From positions 23,659 to 87,658 of the forward strand of contig NZ_JAIQDE010000033.1 in NCBI RefSeq assembly GCF_020037015.1: a DNA stretch of 64,000 nucleotides, in the 5' to 3' direction. Origin of the DNA: Corallococcus sp. AS-1-6 (GTDB taxonomy: Bacteria; Myxococcota; Myxococcia; Myxococcales; Myxococcaceae). Below are positions 42,321-50,369 of the stretch, in pieces. The notes beneath the pieces are model-generated. The model ran no database searches and had not been told where the DNA came from. It was given only the letters and a program-made list of their open reading frames with translations. Position numbers and translations under genes: made by a program. Position 1 is the stretch's first letter. Every line of letters starts with the position of its first letter.

Positions 42321-44381
42321 ATGGCCGCCCCCCAGCCGCTGAGCCCCGCCGTCCCCGCCGGAGCGCCCTCGCGCCGTCTGGACCTGGAGGGCGCGCTCAA
42401 CGACGAGCAGCGCGCGGCCGTGGAGGCGGGGGAGGGGCCCGTGCTCGTGATCGCCGGGGCGGGCTCCGGCAAGACGCGCACGCTCACGTACCGCGTGGCG
42501 CGCATGCTGGAGCGGGGCGTCCCGCCGTCGTCGCTGCTCCTGCTCACGTTCACCAACAAGGCCGCGCGCGAGATGATCCGCCGCGTGGAGGCGCTGGCCG
42601 GCGGCTTCGCGGACGTGGGCAGCCTGCTGGGCGGCACCTTCCACCACGCGGCGCACGTGCTCCTGCGCCAGCACGCGGGGGCGCTGGGGTTCTCCACCGG
42701 CTTCACGGTGCTGGACCGCGAGGACGCGCGCGACCTGATGGCCACGTGCCTGGCGGAGCGCAAGCTGAGGAGCGACAAGCGCTTCCCGCGTCCGGACGCG
42801 CTGCTGGACCTGGTCTCCCTGGCCACCAATCTCCAGCAGCCCGTGTCGCAGGTGCTGGTGGAGCGGCGCAGGGAGCTGCTCCCCGTGGCCCCGGAGGTGT
42901 TCGCCACCGCGCGCCGCTTCCAGCAGCGCAAGGCGCAGTTGCACCTGATGGACTACGACGACCTGCTCGCGCACCTGAAGCGGCTGCTGGAGGACCACCC
43001 GTCCGTCCGCGCGGAGCTCACCGGGCGCTTCCAGGGCGTGCTCGTGGACGAGTACCAGGATACGAACCGCCTCCAGGGCGACCTCGTGGACCTGCTCGTG
43101 GGCGAGCGGCGCAACCTCACCGTCGTGGGCGACGACTGCCAGTCCATCTACAGCTTCCGGGGCGCGGAGTTCAGCCACATCATCGACTTCCCCCAGCGCT
43201 ACCCCGGCTGCGGCATCTACCCGCTCACGCGCAACTACCGCTCCACGCCCCAGGTGCTGCGGCTGGCCAACGCCGTCATCGCGCGCAACACCCGCCAGTT
43301 CCCCAAGGCGCTCGTGTCCGACGGCGCGCCCGGCCCCGTGCCCCAGGTGGTCCCCACCCGCGACGTGAAGGCCCAGGCCGCCTTCGTCGCCGAGCGCGTC
43401 CTGGAGCTGCGCGCCCGGGGGGAGCGCCTGGAGTCCATGGCGGTGCTCTACCGCGCCCACCTGCACTCCCTGGAGCTGCAGTTGGAGCTGACGCGCCACG
43501 GAGTCGCGTTCCGCGTGCGCTCCGGGGTGCGCTTCTTCGAGCAGGCCCACGTCAAGGACGCGCTCGCCCACCTGCGCTGGGCGCACCAGCGGACCGACGA
43601 GCTGGCCTTCAAGCGGCTCGCGCGGAGGCTCCCCGGCGTGGGCACCGCCAGCACCGAGCACCTGTGGACCGCCCTGTCCGCGCTGCCCCCGGAGCTGTCC
43701 CTCGCGGACGCGCTGGCCCACCCGGACGTCCAGGTCCACGTGCCGAAGAAGGCGCAGGCCGGCTTCCAGCGCTTCCAGGCCCTGATGACCACCCTGTCCT
43801 CCGGCGAGCCCCGGAGCCCGGGCGCGCTGCTCGCGGAGGTGCTGGCGGCGCGCGAGCCCCCGGCCACCGGGGACGGGGCGGACCGGCGCGCGGAGGACCT
43901 GCGCCAGCTCCAGGAGTTCGCCGGCCGCTTCGAGGACGTGCCCCGCTTCCTGTCCGCCATCGCCCTGGTCTCCGAGTTCTCCGCCCGCGCCGCCCTGGAG
44001 GGGGAGGGCGAGGCCCCGGACGACGTGCTCACCCTCACCACGGTCCACCAGGCCAAGGGCCTGGAGTGGCGGACCGTCTTCGTGCTGGGCCTCACCGACG
44101 GGCGCTTCCCCCTGTCCGTCGCCACGCGCGACCCGGAGGCCGAGGAGGAGGAGCGCCGCCTCTTCTATGTCGCCGTCACCCGGGCCCGGGAGGCGCTGTG
44201 GCTCGTGTACCCCCACACGTCACTGCCCCGGGAGGACGGACGGCTCCTGCTCACCCCGTCGCGCTTCCTGGCCGAGCTTCTGGTGGGGCCTGACGCGGTG
44301 TGTGAGACGCACCCGCCCCCGGAGCCCGACGGGCCGATCCGCCTGCGCGAGCTGGGGCCGGATCCGGACCGGGAGCTGTAG
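42321..44381 (+). CDS. UvrD/Rep/PcrA-type superfamily 1 DNA helicase
   Basis: A 686-aa ATP-dependent 3'-5' helicase. Motif I is VIAGAGSGKTRTL and motif Ia LLLTFTNKAAREM. Motif II/III is VLVDEYQDTNRLQ then VVGDDCQSIYSFRGA, motif IV LTRNYRS, motif V TVHQAKGLEWRTVFVLG, and motif VI YVAVTRAREALWLVYP. It is related to UvrD/PcrA/Rep but slightly shorter, with a divergent 2B region. Likely roles are repair or replication restart in the cytoplasm. Start ATG 42321. The neighbours give no further clue, so it is not named more narrowly. Confidence 0.92.
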   Translation: MAAPQPLSPAVPAGAPSRRLDLEGALNDEQRAAVEAGEGPVLVIAGAGSGKTRTLTYRVARMLERGVPPSSLLLLTFTNKAAREMIRRVEALAGGFADVGSLLGGTFHHAAHVLLRQHAGALGFSTGFTVLDREDARDLMATCLAERKLRSDKRFPRPDALLDLVSLATNLQQPVSQVLVERRRELLPVAPEVFATARRFQQRKAQLHLMDYDDLLAHLKRLLEDHPSVRAELTGRFQGVLVDEYQDTNRLQGDLVDLLVGERRNLTVVGDDCQSIYSFRGAEFSHIIDFPQRYPGCGIYPLTRNYRSTPQVLRLANAVIARNTRQFPKALVSDGAPGPVPQVVPTRDVKAQAAFVAERVLELRARGERLESMAVLYRAHLHSLELQLELTRHGVAFRVRSGVRFFEQAHVKDALAHLRWAHQRTDELAFKRLARRLPGVGTASTEHLWTALSALPPELSLADALAHPDVQVHVPKKAQAGFQRFQALMTTLSSGEPRSPGALLAEVLAAREPPATGDGADRRAEDLRQLQEFAGRFEDVPRFLSAIALVSEFSARAALEGEGEAPDDVLTLTTVHQAKGLEWRTVFVLGLTDGRFPLSVATRDPEAEEEERRLFYVAVTRAREALWLVYPHTSLPREDGRLLLTPSRFLAELLVGPDAVCETHPPPEPDGPIRLRELGPDPDREL

Positions 44382-44533
44382 GCCGGGACGGGAATCAGCC
44401 CCCCTGGTGGGCAGGCTGGCCAGAACTACAGTCAGGGAGGAAGCGTCCGCCTAGAAACGCGCACGCGACGGCTCGACGTGCTAGAGAGTGAGGACGGGCG
44501 CGGCCTCCCCCTGAGCTGCGCACGTTGACCTTC

Positions 44534-46156
44534 ATGGCGGACAGACCTCGCATCGTCGGGATTGACCTGGGCACCACCAACACCCTGGTGGCGTCCGTGC
44601 GCAACCGCATCCCGAAGATCGTCCCCACGGATCGCGGCAACCTCATCCTGCCCTCCGTGGTCGCGCTGTCCGCCAAGAACGACCTGCTGGTCGGCGGCGT
44701 CGCCAAGGACCAGATGGTGACGAACCCCAAGAACACGCTCTGGGGCACCAAGCGGCTCATCGGCCGCAAGTACCACTCGAAGGCGGTGGAGGACCTCAAG
44801 GGGTACTTCCCCTACGACATCGTCGAGGACGCCAACGGGGACGCCGCCGTCACCCTGGGCGGCAAGCTCTACACGCTGCCGCAGATCTCCAGCTTCGTGC
44901 TGTCGCAGTTGAAGACGATCGCGGAGCAGTTCCTGGGCGGCCCCATCGACGCGGCCGTCATCTCCGTCCCCGCCTACTACAACGACAACCAGCGCAACGC
45001 CGTCAAGGAGGCCGGGCGGCTGGCCGGCTTCGACGTCAAGCGCATCGTCAACGAGCCCACCGCCGCGGCGCTGGCCTACGGCTTCAACCGGGGCCTGGAT
45101 CAGAAGGTCCTCGTCTATGACCTGGGCGGCGGCACCTTCGACGTCAGCGTGCTGCACCTGGCCGGCAACGTCTTCGAGGTGCTGGCCACGGGCGGCGACT
45201 CCTTCCTGGGCGGCGCGGACTTCGACAACCGCATCATGGAGTACGTGCTGGAGCGCTTCCGCGACGAGACCAAGGTCGACCTGACCGAGAGCCCCATCGC
45301 CCTCCAGCGCATCAAGAACGCCGCCGAGGCCGCGAAGATCGACCTGACGCTGATCCCCAACGTCGTCATCGACCTGCCCTACATCGAGGAGCGCAAGGGC
45401 AAGCCGCTGGATCTGCGCATCCCGCTGACCCGCGACTACCTCAACAACCTCACCGGCGACCTGGTGGACCGCACCTTCGACATCTGCGACCGCGTGCTCG
45501 CGGAGAAGGGCATCAGCCGCTCGGAGATCGACGAGATCATCCTGGTGGGCGGCCAGAGCCGCATGCCGCTGGTGCAGCAGAAGATCCAGGCCCACTTCGG
45601 CAAGGCCCCGCGCAAGGGCGTGCACCCGGACGAGTGCGTGGCCCTGGGCGCCGCGCTGCTGGGCGACTCGCTGGGCAGCATCGACGCGGTGACGCTGCTG
45701 GACGCGCTGTCCATGCCCATCGGCTACGCGCTGCCCAACGGCCGCGTGAAGCGCATCATCGAGAAGAACTCGCTGATCCCCATGGTGAAGAGCTTCCGCC
45801 TGCCGCCTCCGGCGCAGCAGGGGGCGCAGTTCATCGAGCTGGACATCTACCAGGGTGACAGCGACCTGATGGTGGACAACGAGTACCTGGGCACCGTCCG
45901 CGTGCCGGCCGCCGCGGCGGGCCGGAAGATCGACTTCCGCCTCACCGAGGAGTGTCTCCTCCAGGTGCAGGTGGAGGACGCGAGCGGCATGTCGCGCAAG
46001 GTGGATCTGGCCACCCGCGACACGCCCGAGCAGTTGAAGAAGGCCCTGCAGGAAGTCGCCTCGCGCAACACGCAGGCTGCTCCGTCGAGCAGCAGCGGGC
46101 CGAGCGACGACCGCGGCCTCTTCTCCAGCATCAAGAGCATCTTCCGTAGGGGGTAG
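44534..46156 (+). CDS. Hsp70 family chaperone, short form
   Basis: A 540-aa protein with a complete Hsp70 ATPase domain: IVGIDLGTTNTLVAS, VPAYYNDNQRNAVKEAGRLAG, IVNEPTAAALAYGF, VYDLGGGTFDVSVL and EIILVGGQSRMPLVQ. It is about 100 residues shorter than DnaK. The substrate-binding beta domain is present (LDIYQGD) but the helical lid is replaced by a short Ser-rich tail ending SIFRRG. No grpE or dnaJ gene is adjacent, so it is a specialised paralogue rather than housekeeping DnaK. ATG 44534 is preferred over TTG 44525. The next gene follows 9 nt later. Confidence 0.9.
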   Translation: MADRPRIVGIDLGTTNTLVASVRNRIPKIVPTDRGNLILPSVVALSAKNDLLVGGVAKDQMVTNPKNTLWGTKRLIGRKYHSKAVEDLKGYFPYDIVEDANGDAAVTLGGKLYTLPQISSFVLSQLKTIAEQFLGGPIDAAVISVPAYYNDNQRNAVKEAGRLAGFDVKRIVNEPTAAALAYGFNRGLDQKVLVYDLGGGTFDVSVLHLAGNVFEVLATGGDSFLGGADFDNRIMEYVLERFRDETKVDLTESPIALQRIKNAAEAAKIDLTLIPNVVIDLPYIEERKGKPLDLRIPLTRDYLNNLTGDLVDRTFDICDRVLAEKGISRSEIDEIILVGGQSRMPLVQQKIQAHFGKAPRKGVHPDECVALGAALLGDSLGSIDAVTLLDALSMPIGYALPNGRVKRIIEKNSLIPMVKSFRLPPPAQQGAQFIELDIYQGDSDLMVDNEYLGTVRVPAAAAGRKIDFRLTEECLLQVQVEDASGMSRKVDLATRDTPEQLKKALQEVASRNTQAAPSSSSGPSDDRGLFSSIKSIFRRG

Positions 46157-46165
46157 GGAGGCGCG

Positions 46166-46591
46166 ATGCCGAAGTTTCCGTCGAAGGAATGGCTGGACGA
46201 GGCCGTCCGGCTCACCAATGCAGACCCGGAGTGCGCCATCGCCGGCAAGGGCTGGAAGGGCGACTTCGGGGCCATCATCGAGGCGGAGCAGGGCAAGCTG
46301 GACAAGCCCTTCGTCGTCCACGTGGAGCCCGGGGACCGCGACATCAAGCGGGCCCGCGTGCTGGCGGATCCGGACGACCTGGAGGAGCTGGAGCCGGTGT
46401 ACCTGGCCCGCGCCCCGTACTCCGTCTGGAAGCAGCTCCTGCTGGGCACGCTGGACCCGGTGGAGGCGGTGCTCAAGCGCCGCATCTCCATGCGCGGGGA
46501 CCTGCAGCCGCTCATCGAGCGCATGCGCTACAAGGGCATCGCCGACCGCGTCTTCGCCGCGCTGAAGACCGAGTTCCCCGACGGCCCCTGA
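46166..46591 (+). CDS. SCP2 sterol-binding-domain-like protein
   Basis: A 141-aa protein whose mixed alpha/beta sequence (the NADPECAIAGKGWKGDFGAII strand-turn, then YSVWKQLLLGTLDPVEAVL and MRGDLQPLI) resembles stand-alone SCP2-fold proteins that bind lipophilic molecules. No signal peptide. It is co-transcribed with the Hsp70 gene (9 nt after its stop) and a 94-aa helical protein (20 nt after its own stop). The combination suggests handling of a hydrophobic or lipidated client, but this is inference. Confidence 0.65.
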   Translation: MPKFPSKEWLDEAVRLTNADPECAIAGKGWKGDFGAIIEAEQGKLDKPFVVHVEPGDRDIKRARVLADPDDLEELEPVYLARAPYSVWKQLLLGTLDPVEAVLKRRISMRGDLQPLIERMRYKGIADRVFAALKTEFPDGP

Positions 46592-46611
46592 GGGGCCAGA
46601 GGACCGCCACC

Positions 46612-46896
46612 ATGGGCATCCGGGACGACTTGAAGAAGCAGGCGCTGGGGCTCTCCAGCATGGCCATGGAGAAGCTCATGGCCGACGAGAAGCGCGCCCT
46701 GGCCGTGGCCCAGGCCATTGGCCGCGTCCAGCGCGGGAAGCAGGCCCTGGACCGCGGACAGGAAGAGGTCATGAAGGCCCTGCACTTCGCGCCGAAGGGG
46801 GACTTCAAGGCCGTGGGGAAGCAGCTCGCGGGCCTCAAGCGCCGCCTGCGCGAGCTGGACGAAAAGCTGGAGGCGCTCGCGGAAGAGTCCTCGTAG
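46612..46896 (+). CDS. Small helical protein, third gene of the Hsp70 operon
   Basis: A 94-aa, highly charged and probably all-helical protein with a predicted coiled coil at the C-terminus (LAGLKRRLRELDEKLEALAE). No signal peptide or known motif. It starts at ATG 46612, 20 nt after the SCP2-like gene. Length and charge would suit a co-chaperone or adaptor, but no family is recognised. Confidence 0.65.
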   Translation: MGIRDDLKKQALGLSSMAMEKLMADEKRALAVAQAIGRVQRGKQALDRGQEEVMKALHFAPKGDFKAVGKQLAGLKRRLRELDEKLEALAEESS

Positions 46897-46904
46897 AAAA
46901 GGCG

Positions 46905-46933
46905 TTGACACCCACGGCGGCGAATGGCATTTA
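46905..46933 (+). promoter_or_regulatory. Predicted sigma70 promoter for tRNA-Val
   Basis: A perfect -35 TTGACA (46905-46910) is followed by a 17-nt spacer and CATTTA (46928-46933), a poor -10. It lies about 50 nt upstream of the tRNA gene and just after the preceding stop codon. Confidence 0.5.
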
Positions 46934-46983
46934 CCGCCGCGTTCGTTGCGCAGCGGTCGCGCGGCGGGCGGCGGAAGACAGCA

Positions 46984-47055
46984 GGGCGCGTAGCTCAGCG
47001 GTAGAGCACTGCCTTCACACGGCAGGGGTCGCAGGTTCGAAACCTGCCGCGCCCA
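46984..47055 (+). tRNA. tRNA-Val (anticodon CAC)
   Basis: A complete cloverleaf. The acceptor stem is GGGCGCG (46984-46990) with CGCGCCC (47048-47054), discriminator A47055. The D-arm reads AGCTCAGCGGTAGAGC. The anticodon arm CTGCC-TTCACAC-GGCAG places anticodon CAC, reading GTG. The T-arm reads GCAGG-TTCGAAA-CCTGC. The 3' CCA is not encoded. It reads the main valine codon of this GC-rich genome. Confidence 0.95.
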
Positions 47056-47061
47056 CTCAAG

Positions 47062-47099
47062 AAAGGCCGTGAGTCCCCAGGGGCTCACGGCCTTTCGCT
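47062..47099 (+). terminator. Rho-independent-like terminator after tRNA-Val
   Basis: A perfect 12-bp stem (47062-47073 with 47084-47095) enclosing a further CCCC/GGGG pairing is followed by CGCTTTT. It begins 7 nt after the tRNA, so it should set the transcript end. Confidence 0.85.
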
Positions 47100-47244
47100 T
47101 TTCCAGCTCCCGACACGCCGTTGCTCGCCGGGCGGAGACGCCCGTTGGCTGCCGCACGCGGCCGGGCCGCAGTGTCGGGTTCCGGCGCAATCGGCGGGGG
47201 CGGGGCGTGGCCGGCGATCCACGGACTGTGCGACCTTCACGGCC

Positions 47245-47583
47245 GTGCCCAGGACATTGCGATTCACGTGGGATCAGCAGGGACGGGCGGTCGTGAGTGG
47301 CCTGCCGCCCGACGACGTGCTGGCGGACTACCTCGCCCAGGAGCTGCGGCCGGATGCGAACCGGGCGCAGGGGATGCTGCGCGTGCTGGCGGCGCTGCGG
47401 CAGGGGCGGCGGGAGCGGTGGGACGTCACCGGGGAGACCTGGAGCCTGGAGCTCAACCGGGCCCGGGCCTCCATCCACAGCGAGGTGGCCATCCCCGGCC
47501 GCTCCCAGGATCTGCCCCTGGAGGAGTTCGAGGACGCCATCCGCTCCTGGCTGGAGTTCATGGAGCTGTCGCGGGCCCACTGA
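47245..47583 (+). CDS. YacL-like small protein
   Basis: A 112-aa cytoplasmic protein starting at GTG 47245 (MPRTLRFTWDQQGRAV). Its order of features (an early basic strand, the W-x-x-x-G-x-x-W-S-L-E-L segment near residue 60, and a C-terminal EDAIRSWLEFMEL helix) resembles the uncharacterised YacL/UPF0231 family. No function is known for that family. The gene sits between two hairpin terminators and is monocistronic. Confidence 0.6.
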   Translation: MPRTLRFTWDQQGRAVVSGLPPDDVLADYLAQELRPDANRAQGMLRVLAALRQGRRERWDVTGETWSLELNRARASIHSEVAIPGRSQDLPLEEFEDAIRSWLEFMELSRAH

Positions 47584-47589
47584 AAAAGA

Positions 47590-47624
47590 GGCCCGAGCCC
47601 CCATGCGCTTCGGGGGCCCGGGCC
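47590..47624. terminator. Bidirectional hairpin between convergent genes
   Basis: A 13-bp GC stem (47590-47602 with 47612-47624, one mismatch) and a 9-nt loop lie immediately after the YacL-like gene and before the TerC stop. AAAAA on the left supplies a U-tract for minus-strand transcripts. Confidence 0.65.
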
Positions 47625-47681
47625 CGGAGCCCCACACCCCATGGGACCCACAGCCGGAGAAGGTTTGGTTCCGCGGGAGCG

Positions 47682-48677
47682 TCAGCTCTTCGCGGGCGCC
47701 GGGGTGTTCGGCGCGTTGTCACGGTTGGGCGTGTGCGGCGGCGTGTTCTTCGCCTTCACCAGCGAGGCCACGATGCTGGCGCCCAGCACCAGCGCGATGA
47801 CGCCCAGGGAGATGGCCGGCGACAGGTGCACCACGTCCACCAGCGCCATCTTCGCGCCCACGAAGACGAGCACGCCGGACAGGCCGACCTTCAGGTAGGT
47901 GAACTTCTCCATCGCGCCGGCCATCAGGAAGAAGAGCGAGCGCAGGCCCAGGATGGCGAAGATGTTCGACGTGAAGACGATGAACGGGTCGCGCGTCACC
48001 GCGAAGATGGCGGGGATGGAGTCCAGCGCGAAGAGCACGTCGGACGCCTCCACCAGCATCAGCGCCATGAGCAGCGGCGTCGCCAGCTTCCGGCCGTTCT
48101 CCACCGTGAGGAAGTGCTGCCCGTCGAAGTGCGGCGTGGAGGGAATCACGCGGCGGGCGGTGCGCATCAGCCAGCCGTCCTCCGGGTGATCCTCATGGTT
48201 GCGCTGGATGAAGAGCTTCACGCCCGTGAGGATGAGGAAGGCGCCGAAGACGTAGATGAGCCAGTGGAAGCGCTCCAGCATCGCCACGCCCGCGAAGATC
48301 ATCGCCGCGCGCAGCACCAGCGCGCTCAGGATGCCCCAGAAGAGGACCCGGTGCTGGTAGATGGCCGGGACCTTCATCGTGGAGAAGATGACGACGAAGA
48401 CGAAGATGTTGTCGACGGAGAGCGACTTCTCGATGAGGTAGCCGGTGAGGAACTCCATCCCCGGCCCGGCGCCGTAGCGCCACCACAGGAAGCCGTTGAA
48501 CGTCAGCGCCAGGCTCACCCACACCGCGCTCCAGGCCCCTGCCTCCTTGAAGCTCACGGTGTGCGCCTTGCGGTGGAACACACCGAGGTCCAGCGCGAGC
48601 ATCGCGAAGACGAACGCGATGAAGCCGCCCCACAAGAAGGGGCTGCCGATGGTTTGGAAGGATTCCAAGGAGTTCAC
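47682..48677 (-). CDS. TerC/Alx-family integral membrane protein
   Basis: A 331-aa membrane protein with eight or nine helices. It has the conserved acidic membrane motifs of TerC/Alx: MLALDLGVFHRK, SLSVDNIFVFVVIF and VEASDVLFALDSIPAIFA with paired Asp residues, and the NIFAILGLRSLFF segment. The family exports or handles metal ions such as Mn2+ and is linked to tellurite or alkaline stress. GTG 48677 (MNSLESFQTIGSP) gives the usual length; TTG 48710 would add 11 residues. I looked for a yybP-ykoY Mn riboswitch upstream and did not see one. Confidence 0.9.
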   Translation of the reverse strand: MNSLESFQTIGSPFLWGGFIAFVFAMLALDLGVFHRKAHTVSFKEAGAWSAVWVSLALTFNGFLWWRYGAGPGMEFLTGYLIEKSLSVDNIFVFVVIFSTMKVPAIYQHRVLFWGILSALVLRAAMIFAGVAMLERFHWLIYVFGAFLILTGVKLFIQRNHEDHPEDGWLMRTARRVIPSTPHFDGQHFLTVENGRKLATPLLMALMLVEASDVLFALDSIPAIFAVTRDPFIVFTSNIFAILGLRSLFFLMAGAMEKFTYLKVGLSGVLVFVGAKMALVDVVHLSPAISLGVIALVLGASIVASLVKAKNTPPHTPNRDNAPNTPAPAKS

Positions 48678-49049
48678 CTGGGGAAGGCACGGGGAGCCAA
48701 CCCCTCTCAAATAGGAGCGCCGCGTATCTTCGGCAAATAGAGAATCCGGGCGCGATACTTCGGGAAAACGGAGGTATCACCCGGGAGCAGGCGTGCCGCC
48801 GGGGTAGGGGAGGCGGCCGGCCGGGGGCCATGGCGGCCCTTGTCGCCAGGGGAAGTGTTCAATTCCGCCGTGGTTTGCAAGGACCCCGGCTGGAGAACGC
48901 TTTCACCGGGCCGTTGAGACCAGCCGAGCGCCCGAACCTCCCATGGCACGTGAGCCTGGAGGCTGGGGCGTGGGTGACAGGCCGCCGGCGATGGCGTCGC
49001 GGCCGCTGCCCGTCTCGAGGGCCCCCCGTGCACGGAAACCCCCTGCCTG
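48678..49049. other. Intergenic region between TerC and the Pro-rich lipoprotein gene
   Basis: 372 nt without a credible gene, divergent promoters for both flanking genes expected. It contains two direct repeats spaced 30 nt apart at 48722-48763, a short GGGG/CCCC hairpin near 48690-48705 just before the TerC start, and an otherwise GC-rich segment in which I see no further signal. Confidence 0.55.
48722..48763. repeat. Two 12-bp direct repeats, 30-bp phase, upstream of TerC
   Basis: GCGTATCTTCGG (48722-48733) and GCGATACTTCGG (48752-48763) match at nine of twelve bases and extend into (C/G)AAA. The 30-bp spacing equals about three helical turns, as for cooperative binding of a regulator upstream of the transporter gene. 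Confidence 0.4.
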
Positions 49050-50120
49050 ATGCGGAACCGATTTGTCTTCACGTCCAGCGCGCTGCTGCTGGCGCTCCAT
49101 GCCTTTGGCTGCGGCGCGAGCCCCGGCGGCGACACGACGGACCCGAGCGGCGAGGTAAGCACTCCCGCGCCCAGCCCCGCCCCGGGCACCCCGGCCACCC
49201 CTGAGCTCCCGGCCACGCCGGCCCCCGAGCCGGAGACCCCGCCGGAGCCGCTCCCGTCGGAGACGGAGCCCCCTCCGGACCCCTCCACGCCCGAGCCCAC
49301 GCCCACCGCTCCGCCGGAGGTCACCCCGGCTCCCGCTCCGTCCGGGGTGGACGGCTTCGGCGTGACGATGCTGTACCCCTCGCTGCCGGGCGGCGAGTCC
49401 TGGGCGCTCGCGGAGAACGCCACCGCGGACAAGCGCTTCGACCCGCAGGGCACCATCACCCGCAACGCGGACGGCTCCTGGAAGATGAAGAGCACGAAGG
49501 TGCGCATGAGCGCCTTCCCGTCCTCCGGCTACAGCGCCAATCAGATCGCCACGTATGACCGCGACGTGCTGGCGAGCCGCGGCTACATGCAGGCGCCGAA
49601 CGACTGGAAGAACATCGAGATGACCGGCTTCGTGAAGGTCAACGCGGTGAACAACAACCAGGACAACTTCGCCTGGTACGCGCGCGGCGGGAAGCACAAC
49701 GACAAGAACTCCGGCTGCGAGGGCAGCAGCTACAAGGGTGGCCTGCACTACGACGGCCGCGTGCGCTGGGAGAAGGAGACCTGGCACGTGTCCTACGACC
49801 AGGCGCCGTACAAGTCCGCCACCTCCGCGCTGAAGGGCCGCTGGGTGGGCTTCAAGGCCGTCATGCGCAACGTGCCGGGGGCCAAGGGCGGCGAGGCGGT
49901 GAAGCTGGAGCTGTACCTCAACGACAACGCCGACAAGGTGACGTGGAAGAAGGTCTACGACATGACCGACGACGGCGGCTGGGGCGGTGACGCCCAGCAC
50001 TGCGGCGGGGCCGTAGGCGCCATGCCGATCACCTGGGGCGGGCCCATCGCCACGTTCCGCTGGGACAGCGCCACGGACGTGGACTTCAAGTGGATGAGCG
50101 TCCGGGAGATCCAGCCCTAG
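49050..50120 (+). CDS. Pro-rich-linker lipoprotein with lectin-like C-terminal domain
   Basis: A 356-aa protein. A signal peptide ends at the lipobox-like HAFGC (Cys21), and a long Pro/Glu/Thr linker covers residues 25-100. A roughly 250-residue beta-rich domain (GVTMLYPSLPGGESWAL to SATDVDFKWMSVREI) has the look of concanavalin A-like jelly-roll glycan-binding or lyase-like domains: repeated strands ending in WY or YDG, with several Trp and Asn clusters. No catalytic residues can be assigned. Probably exposed on the cell surface. Start ATG 49050. A strong terminator follows. Confidence 0.7.
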   Translation: MRNRFVFTSSALLLALHAFGCGASPGGDTTDPSGEVSTPAPSPAPGTPATPELPATPAPEPETPPEPLPSETEPPPDPSTPEPTPTAPPEVTPAPAPSGVDGFGVTMLYPSLPGGESWALAENATADKRFDPQGTITRNADGSWKMKSTKVRMSAFPSSGYSANQIATYDRDVLASRGYMQAPNDWKNIEMTGFVKVNAVNNNQDNFAWYARGGKHNDKNSGCEGSSYKGGLHYDGRVRWEKETWHVSYDQAPYKSATSALKGRWVGFKAVMRNVPGAKGGEAVKLELYLNDNADKVTWKKVYDMTDDGGWGGDAQHCGGAVGAMPITWGGPIATFRWDSATDVDFKWMSVREIQP

Positions 50121-50154
50121 GCGGGCCGCACGCCGCATGTCCTGAAGTCGTCAG

Positions 50155-50189
50155 GGGAGGGGGCCTCGTGGAGGCTCCCTCCCTTTTTT
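50155..50189 (+). terminator. Strong rho-independent terminator
   Basis: A 13-bp stem (50155-50167 with 50171-50183, one G-U pair) with a 3-nt loop is followed by six T residues (50184-50189). It lies 35 nt after the lipoprotein gene. Confidence 0.92.
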
Positions 50190-50369
50190 GTTCGCGGCCG
50201 GACGCGACGTGCGTGGGCTTTCCGACAGGAGGGGCGCGCCGGGGTGCCGCTGGAAAGAGACGCCCTAGCTTCGCAGCCTAGCTGACGCCGGGGCCATGGG
50301 CCCGCGCGCACACAGCCACTCCAGGGCGCGGTCCTCCCGGCCGCGTCCTCCACACGAGGGACGACGTTC

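Noticed and set aside
39896..42931. Minus-strand open frame of about 1000 codons spanning lipoprotein and helicase genes
   Set aside because: It overlaps three supported genes, has no recognisable domain, and is explained by GC skew of codon positions.
48678..48830. Possible yybP-ykoY manganese riboswitch upstream of TerC
   Set aside because: I searched the minus-strand leader for the conserved GGGGAGUAG core and the paired GCGAGACC element and found neither.
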